This document shows positions 24,428 through 32,732 of a stretch of 64,000 nt of DNA, piece by piece. Position 1 is the first letter of the stretch. Each line of letters opens with the position of its first letter. A program made the position numbers and the translations under genes. Location of the stretch: contig CABQJV010000001.1 in assembly GCA_902464565.1 (NCBI GenBank), positions 1 through 64,000 on the forward strand. Reading direction: 5' to 3'. This stretch comes from an uncultured Collinsella sp. Its GTDB lineage: Bacteria; Actinomycetota; Coriobacteriia; Coriobacteriales; Coriobacteriaceae. Under the pieces are notes generated by a model, which searched no databases, had not been told where the DNA came from, and saw only the letters and a list, made by a program, of their open reading frames with translations.

Positions 24428-24611
24428 CGAAGTACACCGTTGAATCGCACAGAGGGGAGGAATGCGAATCAAACTCAACAGGGCAGGCTTTTTCATCGCC
24501 TATTGCCTGCTCCGTTGCTGAATCCAATATAGTTCGCCGTGGTTTACTTTCTAGCATCAATATGCGCCACCATACCTTCTCCATAAGTTAGCTCCGGTAA
24601 ACCTGCAACGG

Positions 24612-24652
24612 AAAACCACCACAAAGGGGACAGGCATCTTTGTGGTGGTTTT
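24612..24652 (+). repeat. Family A hairpin repeat, copy 3
   Basis: As copy 1, with one uncompensated change (CATCTT for CACCTT), which leaves a G-T pair in the stem. Confidence 0.85.
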
Positions 24653-24668
24653 GGCCACGGCAGAGCCG

Positions 24669-24989
24669 CTAGAGTCCGGCAGGCCAGCGACAGGCGGCCA
24701 AGTCAACGTGCATGTCGTCCTTAAACGCCACACCCTCCCCTAGCAAAAGCTCACGTTGAGCATCGGGGCCGCCAAAAGCAAAACCCTCGCATATGCGCCC
24801 GTCGGCAAACACCACGCGGTGACAGGGAATCTCGCCGGGGTGCGGATTGCTATGCAGGGCATACCCCACATACCGCGCACTTCGTGGTCGACCGGCAAGC
24901 AGCGCCACCTGACCATACGTGGCGACCATCCCCTCGGGGATCTGTTCGACCACCTCGTACACCCGTTCAAAAAAGCCCTCAGACGCCAT
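24669..24989 (-). CDS. MGMT-family DNA alkyltransferase-like protein
   Basis: 106 aa, start at 24989 chosen for AAGGGAG upstream. It consists only of the DNA-binding/active-site domain: VVEQIPEGMVATYGQVALLAG, the RARYVGYALHSN-like helix (read here as SARYVGYALHSNP) and the methyl-acceptor motif EIPCHRVV with its cysteine intact. The N-terminal domain of full-length Ogt/Ada proteins is absent. With Cys kept, repair activity is possible, unlike the alkyltransferase-like proteins in which it is Trp. An unbroken short form of this kind is common in bacteria. Confidence 0.85.
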   Translation of the reverse strand: MASEGFFERVYEVVEQIPEGMVATYGQVALLAGRPRSARYVGYALHSNPHPGEIPCHRVVFADGRICEGFAFGGPDAQRELLLGEGVAFKDDMHVDLAACRWPAGL

Positions 24990-25015
24990 TGCTCGCTCCC
25001 TTCCACCCGGAAAAG

Positions 25016-25060
25016 CATAAACCACCGCAAAGGGGACAGGCACCTTTGTGGTGGTTTATG
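25016..25060 (+). repeat. Family A hairpin repeat, copy 4
   Basis: The stem is extended to CATAAACCACCGCAAAGG / CCTTTGTGGTGGTTTATG. It lies between the DegV and MGMT-like genes. Confidence 0.85.
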
Positions 25061-25069
25061 GCAGGTCAG

Positions 25070-25924
25070 TTAGTTGGCGGGCTGGAAGAAGGCTACGGCT
25101 ACGGCGCCAGGGCCTACGTGGGTACCGATGGTGGCGCCGATGGTGTGAACGGGCAACTCACCCTCGGTGTGGCCGGCCCAAAGTGCCGCGCTGTCCTCGA
25201 TATACTTCTTGAGCACCGCATCCGAAAGGCCCGTATAGCCGAGCGCCAGCGGCATGGAAAAGTCGATGCCGCCCGCTTTTTCGACCTTTTGGTTCAGCAG
25301 GTTGCGGCCGTTCTTGGAACCGCGCGCCTTGCCCAGTTGCACGATCAGACCGTCCTCGACAGCCACCACGGGCTTTACGTTGAGCAGCGTGCCCACGGCG
25401 CCGGCCGCAGCAGACAGACGACCGCCGCGCACCAAGTACTCCAGCGTCTCGAGCAGGCCGATAACCACCACGCGGTCGCGCACAGCCTCGACCGCCGCCG
25501 CGATCTGGGCCACACTACGGCCCTCGTCCACCAAGCGCAGCGCATACTCGACCAGGACGCGCTCACCCAGGGTGACGTTATTGCTATCCACCACGTACAC
25601 GTCGCCGCCCGGCGCCTCGGCAAGTGCGGTGCGGGCACTCTGATTGGTGCCTGATAGCTTAGCGCCCACGGTAATAATCACAGCCTCATCGCCGGCTTCA
25701 CGAACCTTGGCAATCGCCTGCGAAAACGCGTACGGGTTGACCTGGCCGGTCTTGGGCAGCTCATCGCGCTCCACGAGCATCTCGTAAAAGCGCTGGTGAT
25801 CGATGTCGATGCCATCCATGTACACATCGGTGCCAAAGGTGACGGACAGCGGCAAAACGGCCAGTGCTGGGTGCTCGACCGGCGACATATCGCTTGCGGA
25901 ATCGGTAATAATGCGGACGGACAT
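25070..25924 (-). CDS. DegV-family fatty-acid-binding protein
   Basis: 284 aa, start chosen for AAAGGA upstream. It has the DegV signature IITDSASDMSP at the N-terminus, VLPLSVTFGTDVYMDGIDI, KTGQVNPYAFSQA, and a late SKNGRNLL-type segment. Members bind a fatty acid between two domains and present it to a fatty-acid kinase (FakA). No fakA gene is seen nearby. It is followed by a family A hairpin. Confidence 0.9.
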   Translation of the reverse strand: MSVRIITDSASDMSPVEHPALAVLPLSVTFGTDVYMDGIDIDHQRFYEMLVERDELPKTGQVNPYAFSQAIAKVREAGDEAVIITVGAKLSGTNQSARTALAEAPGGDVYVVDSNNVTLGERVLVEYALRLVDEGRSVAQIAAAVEAVRDRVVVIGLLETLEYLVRGGRLSAAAGAVGTLLNVKPVVAVEDGLIVQLGKARGSKNGRNLLNQKVEKAGGIDFSMPLALGYTGLSDAVLKKYIEDSAALWAGHTEGELPVHTIGATIGTHVGPGAVAVAFFQPAN

Positions 25925-26043
25925 AGCGAATCCTTTCTTGCGCAGGTCCCGCGCAGGGAATTTTGACAGCAAGGCCCCGGCACGGTATACGCGCTCAAAC
26001 AGGACTATGCAGTTGTTAATTGGAAGCAAAAACCTTGGCGGCC

Positions 26044-26493
26044 CTACAGCTCGCGCAGGGTGTTGAGAATCGTGCGCAGCGACGCATACATCTGCTCGCG
26101 CTGCTCCACACCCATAGCCTTACCGGTGGTATCGAGCACCTCGCGAATGATGCGGTCCGCTTCGCTCATGCTCTCGCCGCCCAGAGCGGTCAGGCGCACC
26201 GGAGCACGATACTTAACGGCGGCATCGCCCGAATCGTCGACCTCGACGTAGCCGCCCTCCTCCAGATGCGCGAGCGTACGCGAGACGGCGGCGCGGGTCA
26301 CGCCTGCCATGCGAGCCAGGTCAGCGCCAGTCAGGCCGTCCTTGCTGCGCTCAAGATAGTAAAGGCACATAACGTCGGAGCCCTTGAGGCCCAGCCTTGC
26401 GCCCTCGGATGTCTTAATGCGCTGAATCTCCTTGTAGAGCCCGCTGATCAGTCCGACAAAGTCCTCGAAACGTGTCTCGTCGTTCTGCTGCAT
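26044..26493 (-). CDS. MarR-family transcriptional regulator
   Basis: 149 aa. The winged-helix core lies at residues ~35-105: LKGSDVMCLYYLERSKDGLTGADLARMAGVTRAAVSRTLAHLEEGGYVEV, followed by the wing and a C-terminal dimer helix. The start at 26493 is placed after AAAGGCGG. It lies 120 bp upstream of the DegV gene on the same strand, so it may control that gene or itself; the ligand is unknown. Confidence 0.85.
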   Translation of the reverse strand: MQQNDETRFEDFVGLISGLYKEIQRIKTSEGARLGLKGSDVMCLYYLERSKDGLTGADLARMAGVTRAAVSRTLAHLEEGGYVEVDDSGDAAVKYRAPVRLTALGGESMSEADRIIREVLDTTGKAMGVEQREQMYASLRTILNTLREL

Positions 26494-26598
26494 GGGAGAC
26501 GACCGCCTTTCGCTTGCATAATGCTTACGGGTAAACATCTTAGTCGCATAAGGCGACACCCGTACCCAAATACCCCATTTGTTAACCCATCAACATAA

Positions 26599-26637
26599 AA
26601 ACCACCACAAAGGGGACAGGCACCTTTGTGGTGGTTT
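26599..26637 (+). repeat. Family A hairpin repeat, copy 5
   Basis: The canonical stem AAACCACCACAAAGG / CCTTTGTGGTGGTTT with loop GGACAGGCA, between the B3/B4 and MarR genes. Confidence 0.85.
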
Positions 26638-26663
26638 GGGGCATCAATAGGTTCTAGGCGCCG

Positions 26664-27383
26664 CTACAGCTCCACGCAAGGATTGTCGCGGGTCACAAGC
26701 GTCTTAATGACAACCGTCGCTCCCAGATAGCGCTCAAGCAGCTCGGCTAAGCGATCGATCGCAGCCTGGCAATCCCCCATCCGCTCGGACTCCACGCACT
26801 CAATCGCCAGGAACGCATCGGTCGAATTATCGGACAGCGCCGTGCGAACGCCGTCGCGCCAGTTCCAGCAGCGGCACACAGCGCCCGCATCGTCGATGTA
26901 GGCGAGCTCGCCGGGCAGCGTCGGATCGTCCGCCTCCTCGCCAAGCGGCAAGAACGCATCGCCACCGTCGGTCACCTTCAAGCGAAGGTCCCCCTCGATC
27001 GCATGCAGATCCTCGCCGCCAACGGGCAGCGCATAAGTCAACGAAATCGTGTTGTAGATATCCACCGCCGGTGTGATGTGGCCGACCGGCTTGCCTTTGA
27101 GCACGCGCTTGAGCAGGTTCTCAACTGAGCAGCGCGCGCCTTTCTTGGTCTTGAACAGACGATAGGCCTCGCGCCATGCCTTGACCGGTGCGTTCTCGCT
27201 GATAGTGTCGCTGGTCAGATGACGCTCCGCATCGATATTGGCGCGGTCAAGCAGCGCGGCAATCGCATCCACGTCCTCCTGGGGTATCTGGGCCGCGGGC
27301 TTCATGCCCTTTACGACCACAACGCCGATAGCCGCCTGCGGAAACAGCTCCCAAAACGAATCCTCGGCAACGAAACTCTTCAT
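26664..27383 (-). CDS. B3/B4 tRNA-binding-domain protein
   Basis: 239 aa, start at 27383 after AAGGGAGAG. The middle carries the phenylalanyl-tRNA-synthetase B3/B4 signature (AWREAYRLFKTKKGARCSVENLLKRVLKG, DIYNTISLTYALPVGGEDL). Free-standing B3/B4 proteins are thought to edit or bind mischarged tRNAs or amino acids. The C-terminal ~60 residues (AIDRLAELLERYLGATVVIKTLVTRD) match the usual family end. Expression probably starts after the strong terminator at 27428-27484, unless that is an attenuator. Confidence 0.8.
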   Translation of the reverse strand: MKSFVAEDSFWELFPQAAIGVVVVKGMKPAAQIPQEDVDAIAALLDRANIDAERHLTSDTISENAPVKAWREAYRLFKTKKGARCSVENLLKRVLKGKPVGHITPAVDIYNTISLTYALPVGGEDLHAIEGDLRLKVTDGGDAFLPLGEEADDPTLPGELAYIDDAGAVCRCWNWRDGVRTALSDNSTDAFLAIECVESERMGDCQAAIDRLAELLERYLGATVVIKTLVTRDNPCVEL

Positions 27384-27427
27384 GTGCTCTCCCTTCATAG
27401 CATGCGCCCGAGCCCGGGTGCCTAAAC

Positions 27428-27484
27428 AAAAAGCGCCCTTACAACGGCCACCTTCAAAGTCCTACGGTGCCGTCACAAGAGCGC
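27428..27484 (-). terminator. Long terminator between pckA and the B3/B4 gene
   Basis: A 16-bp stem without mismatches (four G-T pairs; 27433-27448 with 27469-27484) and a 20-nt loop end in five T on the minus strand. A second hairpin, GTCCCC/GGGGAC, lies at 27496-27517. It may simply end pckA, or be a regulated leader of the B3/B4 gene 45 nt downstream. Confidence 0.75.
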
Positions 27485-27554
27485 TTGCGCTGTCCCCATC
27501 CGGAGAAGGGGACGATATGTCACGCGTATTGTAACCCGAGTCATCCGCGCGAGC

Positions 27555-27595
27555 AAAACCGCCACAAAGGTGCCTGTCCCCTTTGTGGCGGTTTT
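27555..27595 (-). repeat. Family A hairpin repeat, copy 6 (inverted)
   Basis: The stem AAAACCGCCACAAAGG / CCTTTGTGGCGGTTTT shows a compensatory A-T to G-C change relative to copy 1. The loop reads TGCCTGTCC, so this copy is in the opposite orientation. It lies just after pckA. Confidence 0.85.
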
Positions 27596-27610
27596 TGGTC
27601 TAAGGCGACG

Positions 27611-29281
27611 CTAGTGGCGGAGCCCCAGCAAGCCGCGGCCGCGATGACGAGCGTCGGCGTGCACCTGAGCGTGCGGACCGGCGGCCTTGACGGACTCGGG
27701 CAGGTGCGAGTACTTCTTCTCGAAGTTCTCCTCGAACATCACCGCCAGGTTGTGCGCGGCCTCGTCATAGCGCGCGGTGCTCTGCCAGTATTGGCGCGGC
27801 ACCAGGATGCCATCGGGCACGCCGTGGCACGCCGTGGGAATGTCGACGTTAAAGATGTCGTCGTGCACGAACTCGCTGTCCTCGATGGTGCCGTCGAGGG
27901 CGCGCGCGACCAGCGAGCGCGTGTAGGCAAGCTCGATGCGATGGCCCACGCCGTAGCCGCCGCCAATCCAGCCGGTGTTGACCAGGTACACGCGCGTGCG
28001 GCCGTCGGCGATACGCTCGCCGAGCATCTTGGCATAGACCATGGGGTCGAGCGGCATAAACGGCTCGCCAAACAGCGAGGAGAACGTGGGCGTGGGCTCG
28101 GTGACGCCGACCTCGGTGCCGGGAATCTTAGCCGTAAAGCCCGTCACAAAGTGGTACATGGCGGCATCGGCCGTCAGACGTGAGATGGGTGGCAGCACGC
28201 CAAAAGCGTCGCAAGTCAGGAACAGCACGACACTCGGAGTGGTGCCCATGCCCTTAGTCCACGCGTTAGGAATGTGCTCCACGGGATAGGCCACGCGCGT
28301 GTTGTGCGTGATCGAGATGTCGTCGTAGTTGGGCTTGCGGTTCTCGTCGAGCACCACATTTTCGCAAATGGCGCCAAAACGGACGGCGTTGAAGATCTCG
28401 GGCTCGTGGAAGGCGTCCAGGCCCTCGCATTTTGCGTAGCAGCCACCCTCGATGTTGAAGATACCCATGTCGGACCAACCGTGCTCGTCGTCGCCGATCA
28501 GCAGGCGCGTGGGATTGGCCGAAAGCGTGGTCTTGCCGGTGCCGGACAGGCCAAAGAACACGGCGGTCTCGTGCGTGACGGGATCCATGCTGGCCGAGCA
28601 GTGCATGGGCAGCACGTCGTCCTCGACGGGCAGCAGATAGTTCATGACGCTAAAGATCGACTTTTTAATCTCGCCGGAGTAGCCGGTGCCGGCGACCAGA
28701 ATCACGCGTTCCTGGAAGTTGATGACCACCGCGGCGCTGGAGTTGAGGCCCTTGATGGCGGGGTCGCACTGGTAACCGGGCGCTGCGAGCACGCAGAAGT
28801 CGGGCTCGCCGGTGCGCGCGATTTCGCGAGCGAGCGGGCGGGCGAGCATCTGCTTAATAAAAAGTGCCTGGCTGGCACGCTCGCAGGCAACGAGCAGTCG
28901 ACGCGTGTGGTTGCGGTCGGCACCTGCCATGCCGCGGGTGACGAACACGTCGCGCTCGTTGAGATAGTCGACGATGCCGGCCTTGATGGCCTCATAGCTC
29001 TCGACGGACAGCGGGCGGTTGACCGCGCCCCAGGCAATCTTGTCGTGAACATCGGGGGTGTCAACGATAAAGCGGTCATTGGGGGAACGGCCGGTACGCT
29101 CCCCCGTCTCGATCACCAGCGCGCCGTTGGATGCCATGCGGCCTTCTTCGCGGCGGATAGCGTGCTCGACGAGCTCCGCGGCGGGCAGATCGACCAGCAG
29201 ACGGGGTTGATTCTCGGCGGGATCTTCGACCAGCGTAATACCAAAATTGGACAGAACTTCTGCAGGGGTAACACCAGGCAT
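27611..29281 (-). CDS. pckA: Phosphoenolpyruvate carboxykinase (ATP)
   Basis: 556 aa. Signatures of the ATP-dependent class: ERTGRSPNDRFIVDT, RNHTRRLLVACERA, the kinase-1a loop FFGLSGTGKTTLS (phosphate binding), the metal site LIGDDEHGW, and TGFTAKIPGTEVGVTEPTPTFSSLFGEPF. AAAGGAGG lies directly before the start. It interconverts oxaloacetate + ATP with PEP + CO2 + ADP; in anaerobic gut bacteria it often runs towards oxaloacetate for succinate formation. Confidence 0.96.
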   Translation of the reverse strand: MPGVTPAEVLSNFGITLVEDPAENQPRLLVDLPAAELVEHAIRREEGRMASNGALVIETGERTGRSPNDRFIVDTPDVHDKIAWGAVNRPLSVESYEAIKAGIVDYLNERDVFVTRGMAGADRNHTRRLLVACERASQALFIKQMLARPLAREIARTGEPDFCVLAAPGYQCDPAIKGLNSSAAVVINFQERVILVAGTGYSGEIKKSIFSVMNYLLPVEDDVLPMHCSASMDPVTHETAVFFGLSGTGKTTLSANPTRLLIGDDEHGWSDMGIFNIEGGCYAKCEGLDAFHEPEIFNAVRFGAICENVVLDENRKPNYDDISITHNTRVAYPVEHIPNAWTKGMGTTPSVVLFLTCDAFGVLPPISRLTADAAMYHFVTGFTAKIPGTEVGVTEPTPTFSSLFGEPFMPLDPMVYAKMLGERIADGRTRVYLVNTGWIGGGYGVGHRIELAYTRSLVARALDGTIEDSEFVHDDIFNVDIPTACHGVPDGILVPRQYWQSTARYDEAAHNLAVMFEENFEKKYSHLPESVKAAGPHAQVHADARHRGRGLLGLRH

Positions 29282-29355
29282 GGGGCCTCCTTTAAAAACG
29301 CGTCACGTGGACGCGGCGCGCACTTTACTCACGTAAAGCCCGTTGTACCCGATAT

Positions 29356-29371
29356 GCAAAAACGTTTTTGC
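29356..29371. promoter_or_regulatory. 16-bp palindrome upstream of pckA
   Basis: A perfect dyad GCAAAAACGTTTTTGC lies 75 nt before the pckA start, in the expected promoter area. It is a candidate operator; the regulator is unknown. Confidence 0.4.
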
Positions 29372-29420
29372 GGCAAGGGCGGCAAGCCCGCCCAACGGTC
29401 AAAAATCGCAGGCAAGCGGC

Positions 29421-29562
29421 CCAGTCATTGGGGACGTTCTTAAACGACTAGTCATTGGGGACACTCTTGAACAGGCAACATTCAAGGAGTGTCCCCGGAT
29501 GCCGGCACTTAGGGACGTTCCCAAAGTGCCGGCACATAAGGAACGTCCCTAAGTGCCGACTA
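29421..29562 (+). repeat. Dispersed repeat family B, copy 3 (compound)
   Basis: A cluster of both B modules: two CAGTCATTGGGGAC/TAGTCATTGGGGAC units with TTCTTAAACGACTAG between them, then GGAGTGTCCCC, and GCCGGCAC units with TTAGGGACGTTCCC and ATAAGGAACGTCCC. The palindromic pieces resemble REP-type repeats mobilised by RAYT transposases, but no such gene is in the window. Confidence 0.75.
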
Positions 29563-29584
29563 CTGAATGGCTCCGCCGAAATTA

Positions 29585-29632
29585 TTGAACAACCTGTTCA
29601 AAAACACGAGCGGACACCGCGGTGTCTATACT
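29585..29632 (+). promoter_or_regulatory. Candidate operator-promoter of the flippase gene
   Basis: The perfect dyad TTGAACAACCTGTTCAA (29585-29601) is followed by the palindrome GACACCGCGGTGTC (29613-29626), which abuts a near-consensus -10 box TATACT (29627-29632). No good -35 box is present at 17 nt, so an activator or repressor binding the dyads is likely. Confidence 0.5.
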
Positions 29633-29660
29633 AGAGCGCAGCAATAGAAAGGACCCCGCT

Positions 29661-31243
29661 TTGAGCATCACGCCCCTCGATAGCATTCGCCGCACCCTCG
29701 CCCGCCGTAACGGCATCTCCAACCCCGCTGCATCGAAAGACGGCGCCGCGAAGGCCCAGGGCGGCCGCATCGAGAACGGCCTGTTCCCCGCCTCCCACAC
29801 GGCCGAAGAGCTCGCACGCATCCAGGAGCTGAGCCAGCGCAACGCCGGCGGCCCCGACAGCAGCCAGGCCACGCGCCGTCGCCGGCGCGAACGCGATCGG
29901 GAGCCCAGCCCCGTCCGCCGCATGGTCAACGCTTGGTGGAACCGTCTGCTCGGCGCCGTCTACGGCGGCGGCTTCTCCATGCAGGAAGCGGAATACGAGG
30001 AGCACGCCACCCGCCGCGACTATCTCTGGAATACCCTGGGCACCGCCGTGTGGGGCATGGTGTTTCCTCTGCTCACCATCGTGTCGACACAGCTCGCGGG
30101 TGCCGAGGAGGCCGGTAAGTTCTCCATCGCCTTCGTCACCGGCACGCTCATCATGATCGCATGCAACTACGGCGTGCGCAATTTCCAGGTATCGGACATC
30201 GACGAAAAGACGTCCTTCGCCTCCTACCAGCTCAATCGTTGGATCTGCGGAGCCCTAGCCCTAGGCTGCGGCCTGCTCTACAGCAGCGCCCGCGGCTATG
30301 ACGCGCATATGGCGACGATCGGCCTGGGCGTCTACCTCTACAAGGTGATCGACGGCGTCGCCGACGTGTACGAAGGCCGCCTGCAGCAGGCCGACAAGCT
30401 CTACCTGGCCGGCATGAGCCAAACGCTACGCTCCGTCGGCGTCATCGCGGTCTTTAGCGTGGCGCTGTTCCTCACGCGCAGTATGCCCATCGCGGCCATG
30501 GTCATGGGTGTCACCGCCATCGCCTCGCTCGTGCTGGTCACCGCGCCGCTTGCCCTGCTCGAGACCGGAAAATCGCGCCGCGTGAGCCTGCGCGAGGTCG
30601 GCACCTGTTTGCCCAGTGCGCCCCGCTCTTTGGTGCACTGTTCCTGTTCAACCTAATTGAGAGCATGCCCAAGTTTGTGATGGAAGGCACGCTGGCATAC
30701 AAATATCAGCTGTACTTTAATGCCCTGTTCTTTCCGGCGCAGGCTATTTTGCTGAGCATTGGATTTATCTATAAACCGCAGCTTCTGCGCTTGTCGAGCA
30801 TTTGGGCTAATCCTCGCAAGCGTCATCGCTTTGACCTGATTATTGTTGCCGTTATGGCGCTGATCGTGGTCATCACCGGCGTGTGCGCCGCATTTATGGC
30901 AGGTCCCGGTATTCCCCTCATGAGCTTGATGTACGGCCTCAGCTTTGAGCGCTACCGTACGCTGGCGTTGCTGATGGTCGTCGCCGGCGGCGTCACCGCG
31001 GCCATCGACTTTATCTACGCCATCATCACGGTGCTACGCCACGCTGGAGACGTCACCAAGATCTACCTGATCTGCTTCGCCGTAAGCGTGGTGCTGCCGG
31101 TGATCCTGATTAAGCTGCTGGGTCTGATGGGCGCTGTAGTGAGCTACCTAGCCATCATGGCCCTACTCCTGGTGCTGCTGATAATCGAGTACGCCCACAT
31201 CCGCCAGCGCATAGAACGCGACCGCAACCCATACGGCGCCTAA
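29661..31243 (+). pseudogene. Polysaccharide/lipid flippase-like membrane protein, frameshifted
   Basis: The first frame starts at a TTG (29661) with AAAGGA upstream. It has an Arg-rich cytoplasmic N-terminus (~110 residues with RRRRRERDRE), then membrane segments from ~125 on, reaching LREVGTC before leaving the frame at about 30602-30606 and stopping at 30656. The next frame gives LFAQCAPLFGALFLFNLIE joined to MPKFVMEGTLAYKYQ and ~190 more membrane-rich residues to 31243. One missing base (GGC ACN CTG TTT expected) explains it. The intact ~527-aa protein would resemble oligosaccharide flippases of the MOP superfamily. It may be real inactivation or a sequence error. Confidence 0.75.
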
Positions 31244-31322
31244 TTAGCTGCCCGGTCACCGGATTTTGCGATGGAATCACCCCGTCTGGGGTCTCGTTGC
31301 GGACAATATTCATCACGCAAAA

Positions 31323-31444
31323 CTAAGTGAGTAGACTTTTACCGAATCTCCGACCACACCAACAGAGCACAAGTCTGTGACCTGCGGTTTTATTGAGGCA
31401 AATATGTTGGGTGCTCGGCATTTCCAAAAAAGTCTACTCACTTA
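31323..31444. mobile_element. MITE-like element with 18-bp terminal inverted repeats
   Basis: CTAAGTGAGTAGACTTTT (31323-31340) and its exact complement (31427-31444) bracket 86 bp that include the family C core GTCTGTGACCTGCGGTTTTA. It has no coding capacity. This fits a non-autonomous miniature element or a large hairpin RNA. The rest of the 396-bp gap holds only a terminator. Confidence 0.65.
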
Positions 31445-31466
31445 GCCAGCGGGCAGCCAAAAAAAG

Positions 31467-31506
31467 AACCGCCGCGACGTCGTTTGACTCCGCTGCGACG
31501 GTTTTT
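31467..31506 (+). terminator. Terminator-like hairpin
   Basis: AACCGCCGCGACG pairs imperfectly with CGCTGCGACGGTT and is followed by five T. It lies downstream of the flippase locus. Confidence 0.55.
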
Positions 31507-31639
31507 CGAGCATTTTCGCGCCGTCGAGGACGCAGACGCTCCTCATTTCTAGCGCTTACCGAGCAAGAAGGCGCTACTCTCCGAAAGTAGTCAAAAAAGC
31601 CCCGTCCCAAATTAGCTACGGTAGATCGGCGGAACAAGG

Positions 31640-32479
31640 TTATTCGCCCGGGTTGATGTTCGCGTAGAACTCCGCCCCGTCGTCCAGGCGCAGGATGCCC
31701 ACGCGACCGAACTCGGAGCCGGTGGCGGCAGCGCAGTCGATGTCGATGCGATCGGGCACGCCGGCAGTGTCCTCGCCGCCCAAGCGCACAATCTGCCCGC
31801 GGCCCGACTCCTCATCGAGCCCCGCCAGGCCGCCTACCTCGCAATAACGCCCGAGCGACACCGTTGGCGTGTGACCGCTCACCACGACCGGACCCTTGCC
31901 CTCGGAAGAAAGCAGCCCCGTCGGCGCATCCCAATAGCCATGGCGAATCCACAGCAGGTCATCGGACGACTGCACGGCAAGCATCTGCTTCAGCAGTTCG
32001 CGATCGGCGCCAACCGCTCCGGCACCATCGGAACAGTCCACGTCGTGTTCAAGCAAAAACGCCCGCGCCGCCTCGGTCTCAATACCGGCATGTACCAGCA
32101 GATACGGGCGCTCCTCGGTCTCGACCACCGCGTAGAGCGGCAGCGCGGCCATCCATCGCACGAGCTCCTCGTATGCCTCAAATTCCATGTCGTTGAGCTG
32201 CTCACGCGTCGTCCAGCCACCGTTGATATCCCAGGTCTCGGCATCGAGCGGATCCTGGCCAATGATGGCATCGAGCATGATCTGCTCGTGATTGCCCTTG
32301 AGCACGCGGGCGTTGGGCAGCGAGCGCACGAGCTTAATAACGCCGACCGGATCAGGCCCGCGATCGATCATGTCGCCCAACACGTACAGCGTGTCGTCGG
32401 ACGTCAACGAGATCTTAGACAGGGCCTCGTCAAGCGCACGCACGTGCCCGTGAGCATCAGATGTCACATAGATCGCCAT
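31640..32479 (-). CDS. Calcineurin-like metallophosphoesterase (PrpA/ApaH type)
   Basis: 279 aa. All metal-ligand motifs of the superfamily are in order: SDAHGH (DxH), GDMIDRGPDP (GDxxDRG), KGNHEQ (GNHE), LLVHAGIE (VHAG) and VSGHTP (GHT). The set is that of bacterial Ser/Thr protein phosphatases and symmetrical Ap4A hydrolases. AAGGAGAGG precedes the start. It is cytosolic and acts on phosphoproteins or dinucleoside polyphosphates; it cannot be decided which. Confidence 0.88.
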   Translation of the reverse strand: MAIYVTSDAHGHVRALDEALSKISLTSDDTLYVLGDMIDRGPDPVGVIKLVRSLPNARVLKGNHEQIMLDAIIGQDPLDAETWDINGGWTTREQLNDMEFEAYEELVRWMAALPLYAVVETEERPYLLVHAGIETEAARAFLLEHDVDCSDGAGAVGADRELLKQMLAVQSSDDLLWIRHGYWDAPTGLLSSEGKGPVVVSGHTPTVSLGRYCEVGGLAGLDEESGRGQIVRLGGEDTAGVPDRIDIDCAAATGSEFGRVGILRLDDGAEFYANINPGE

Positions 32480-32732
32480 GGTACGCCTCTCCTTGCATTG
32501 CGGCCGAAGCCCGGCGCCGCAACTAAAACTTCAAGTTGAACTTAAACGTTACCCATTGTACTCCGTTGCAATAAAGCTGGAAAGGGTTTCCGAGCAGAGG
32601 CAAAGACGGCAGCCGTCTATGACGATATCGCGCACGCCCGCAATCCAACCCCATAAACCCACCATCTTTGGGTACAAATAACCGCAGACAACTGACCGTG
32701 CCACGCCAACCACCCAGGAGCGGACACCATCC

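Noticed and set aside
24669..24989. Short MGMT-like gene as a truncated pseudogene
   Set aside because: The frame is intact with ribosome site and active-site Cys, and single-domain forms are common.
27384..27540. T-box leader before the B3/B4 gene
   Set aside because: No T-box sequence of the AGGGTGGNACCGCG type was found, only two hairpins.
13157..27595. The regularly recurring family A repeats as a possible CRISPR array
   Set aside because: Copies lie hundreds to thousands of bases apart between genes, with no regular spacers and no cas genes.
29585..29601. TTGAACAACCTGTTCAA as a LexA box
   Set aside because: GAAC and GTTC are 5 nt apart instead of 4; more like a TetR-type operator.
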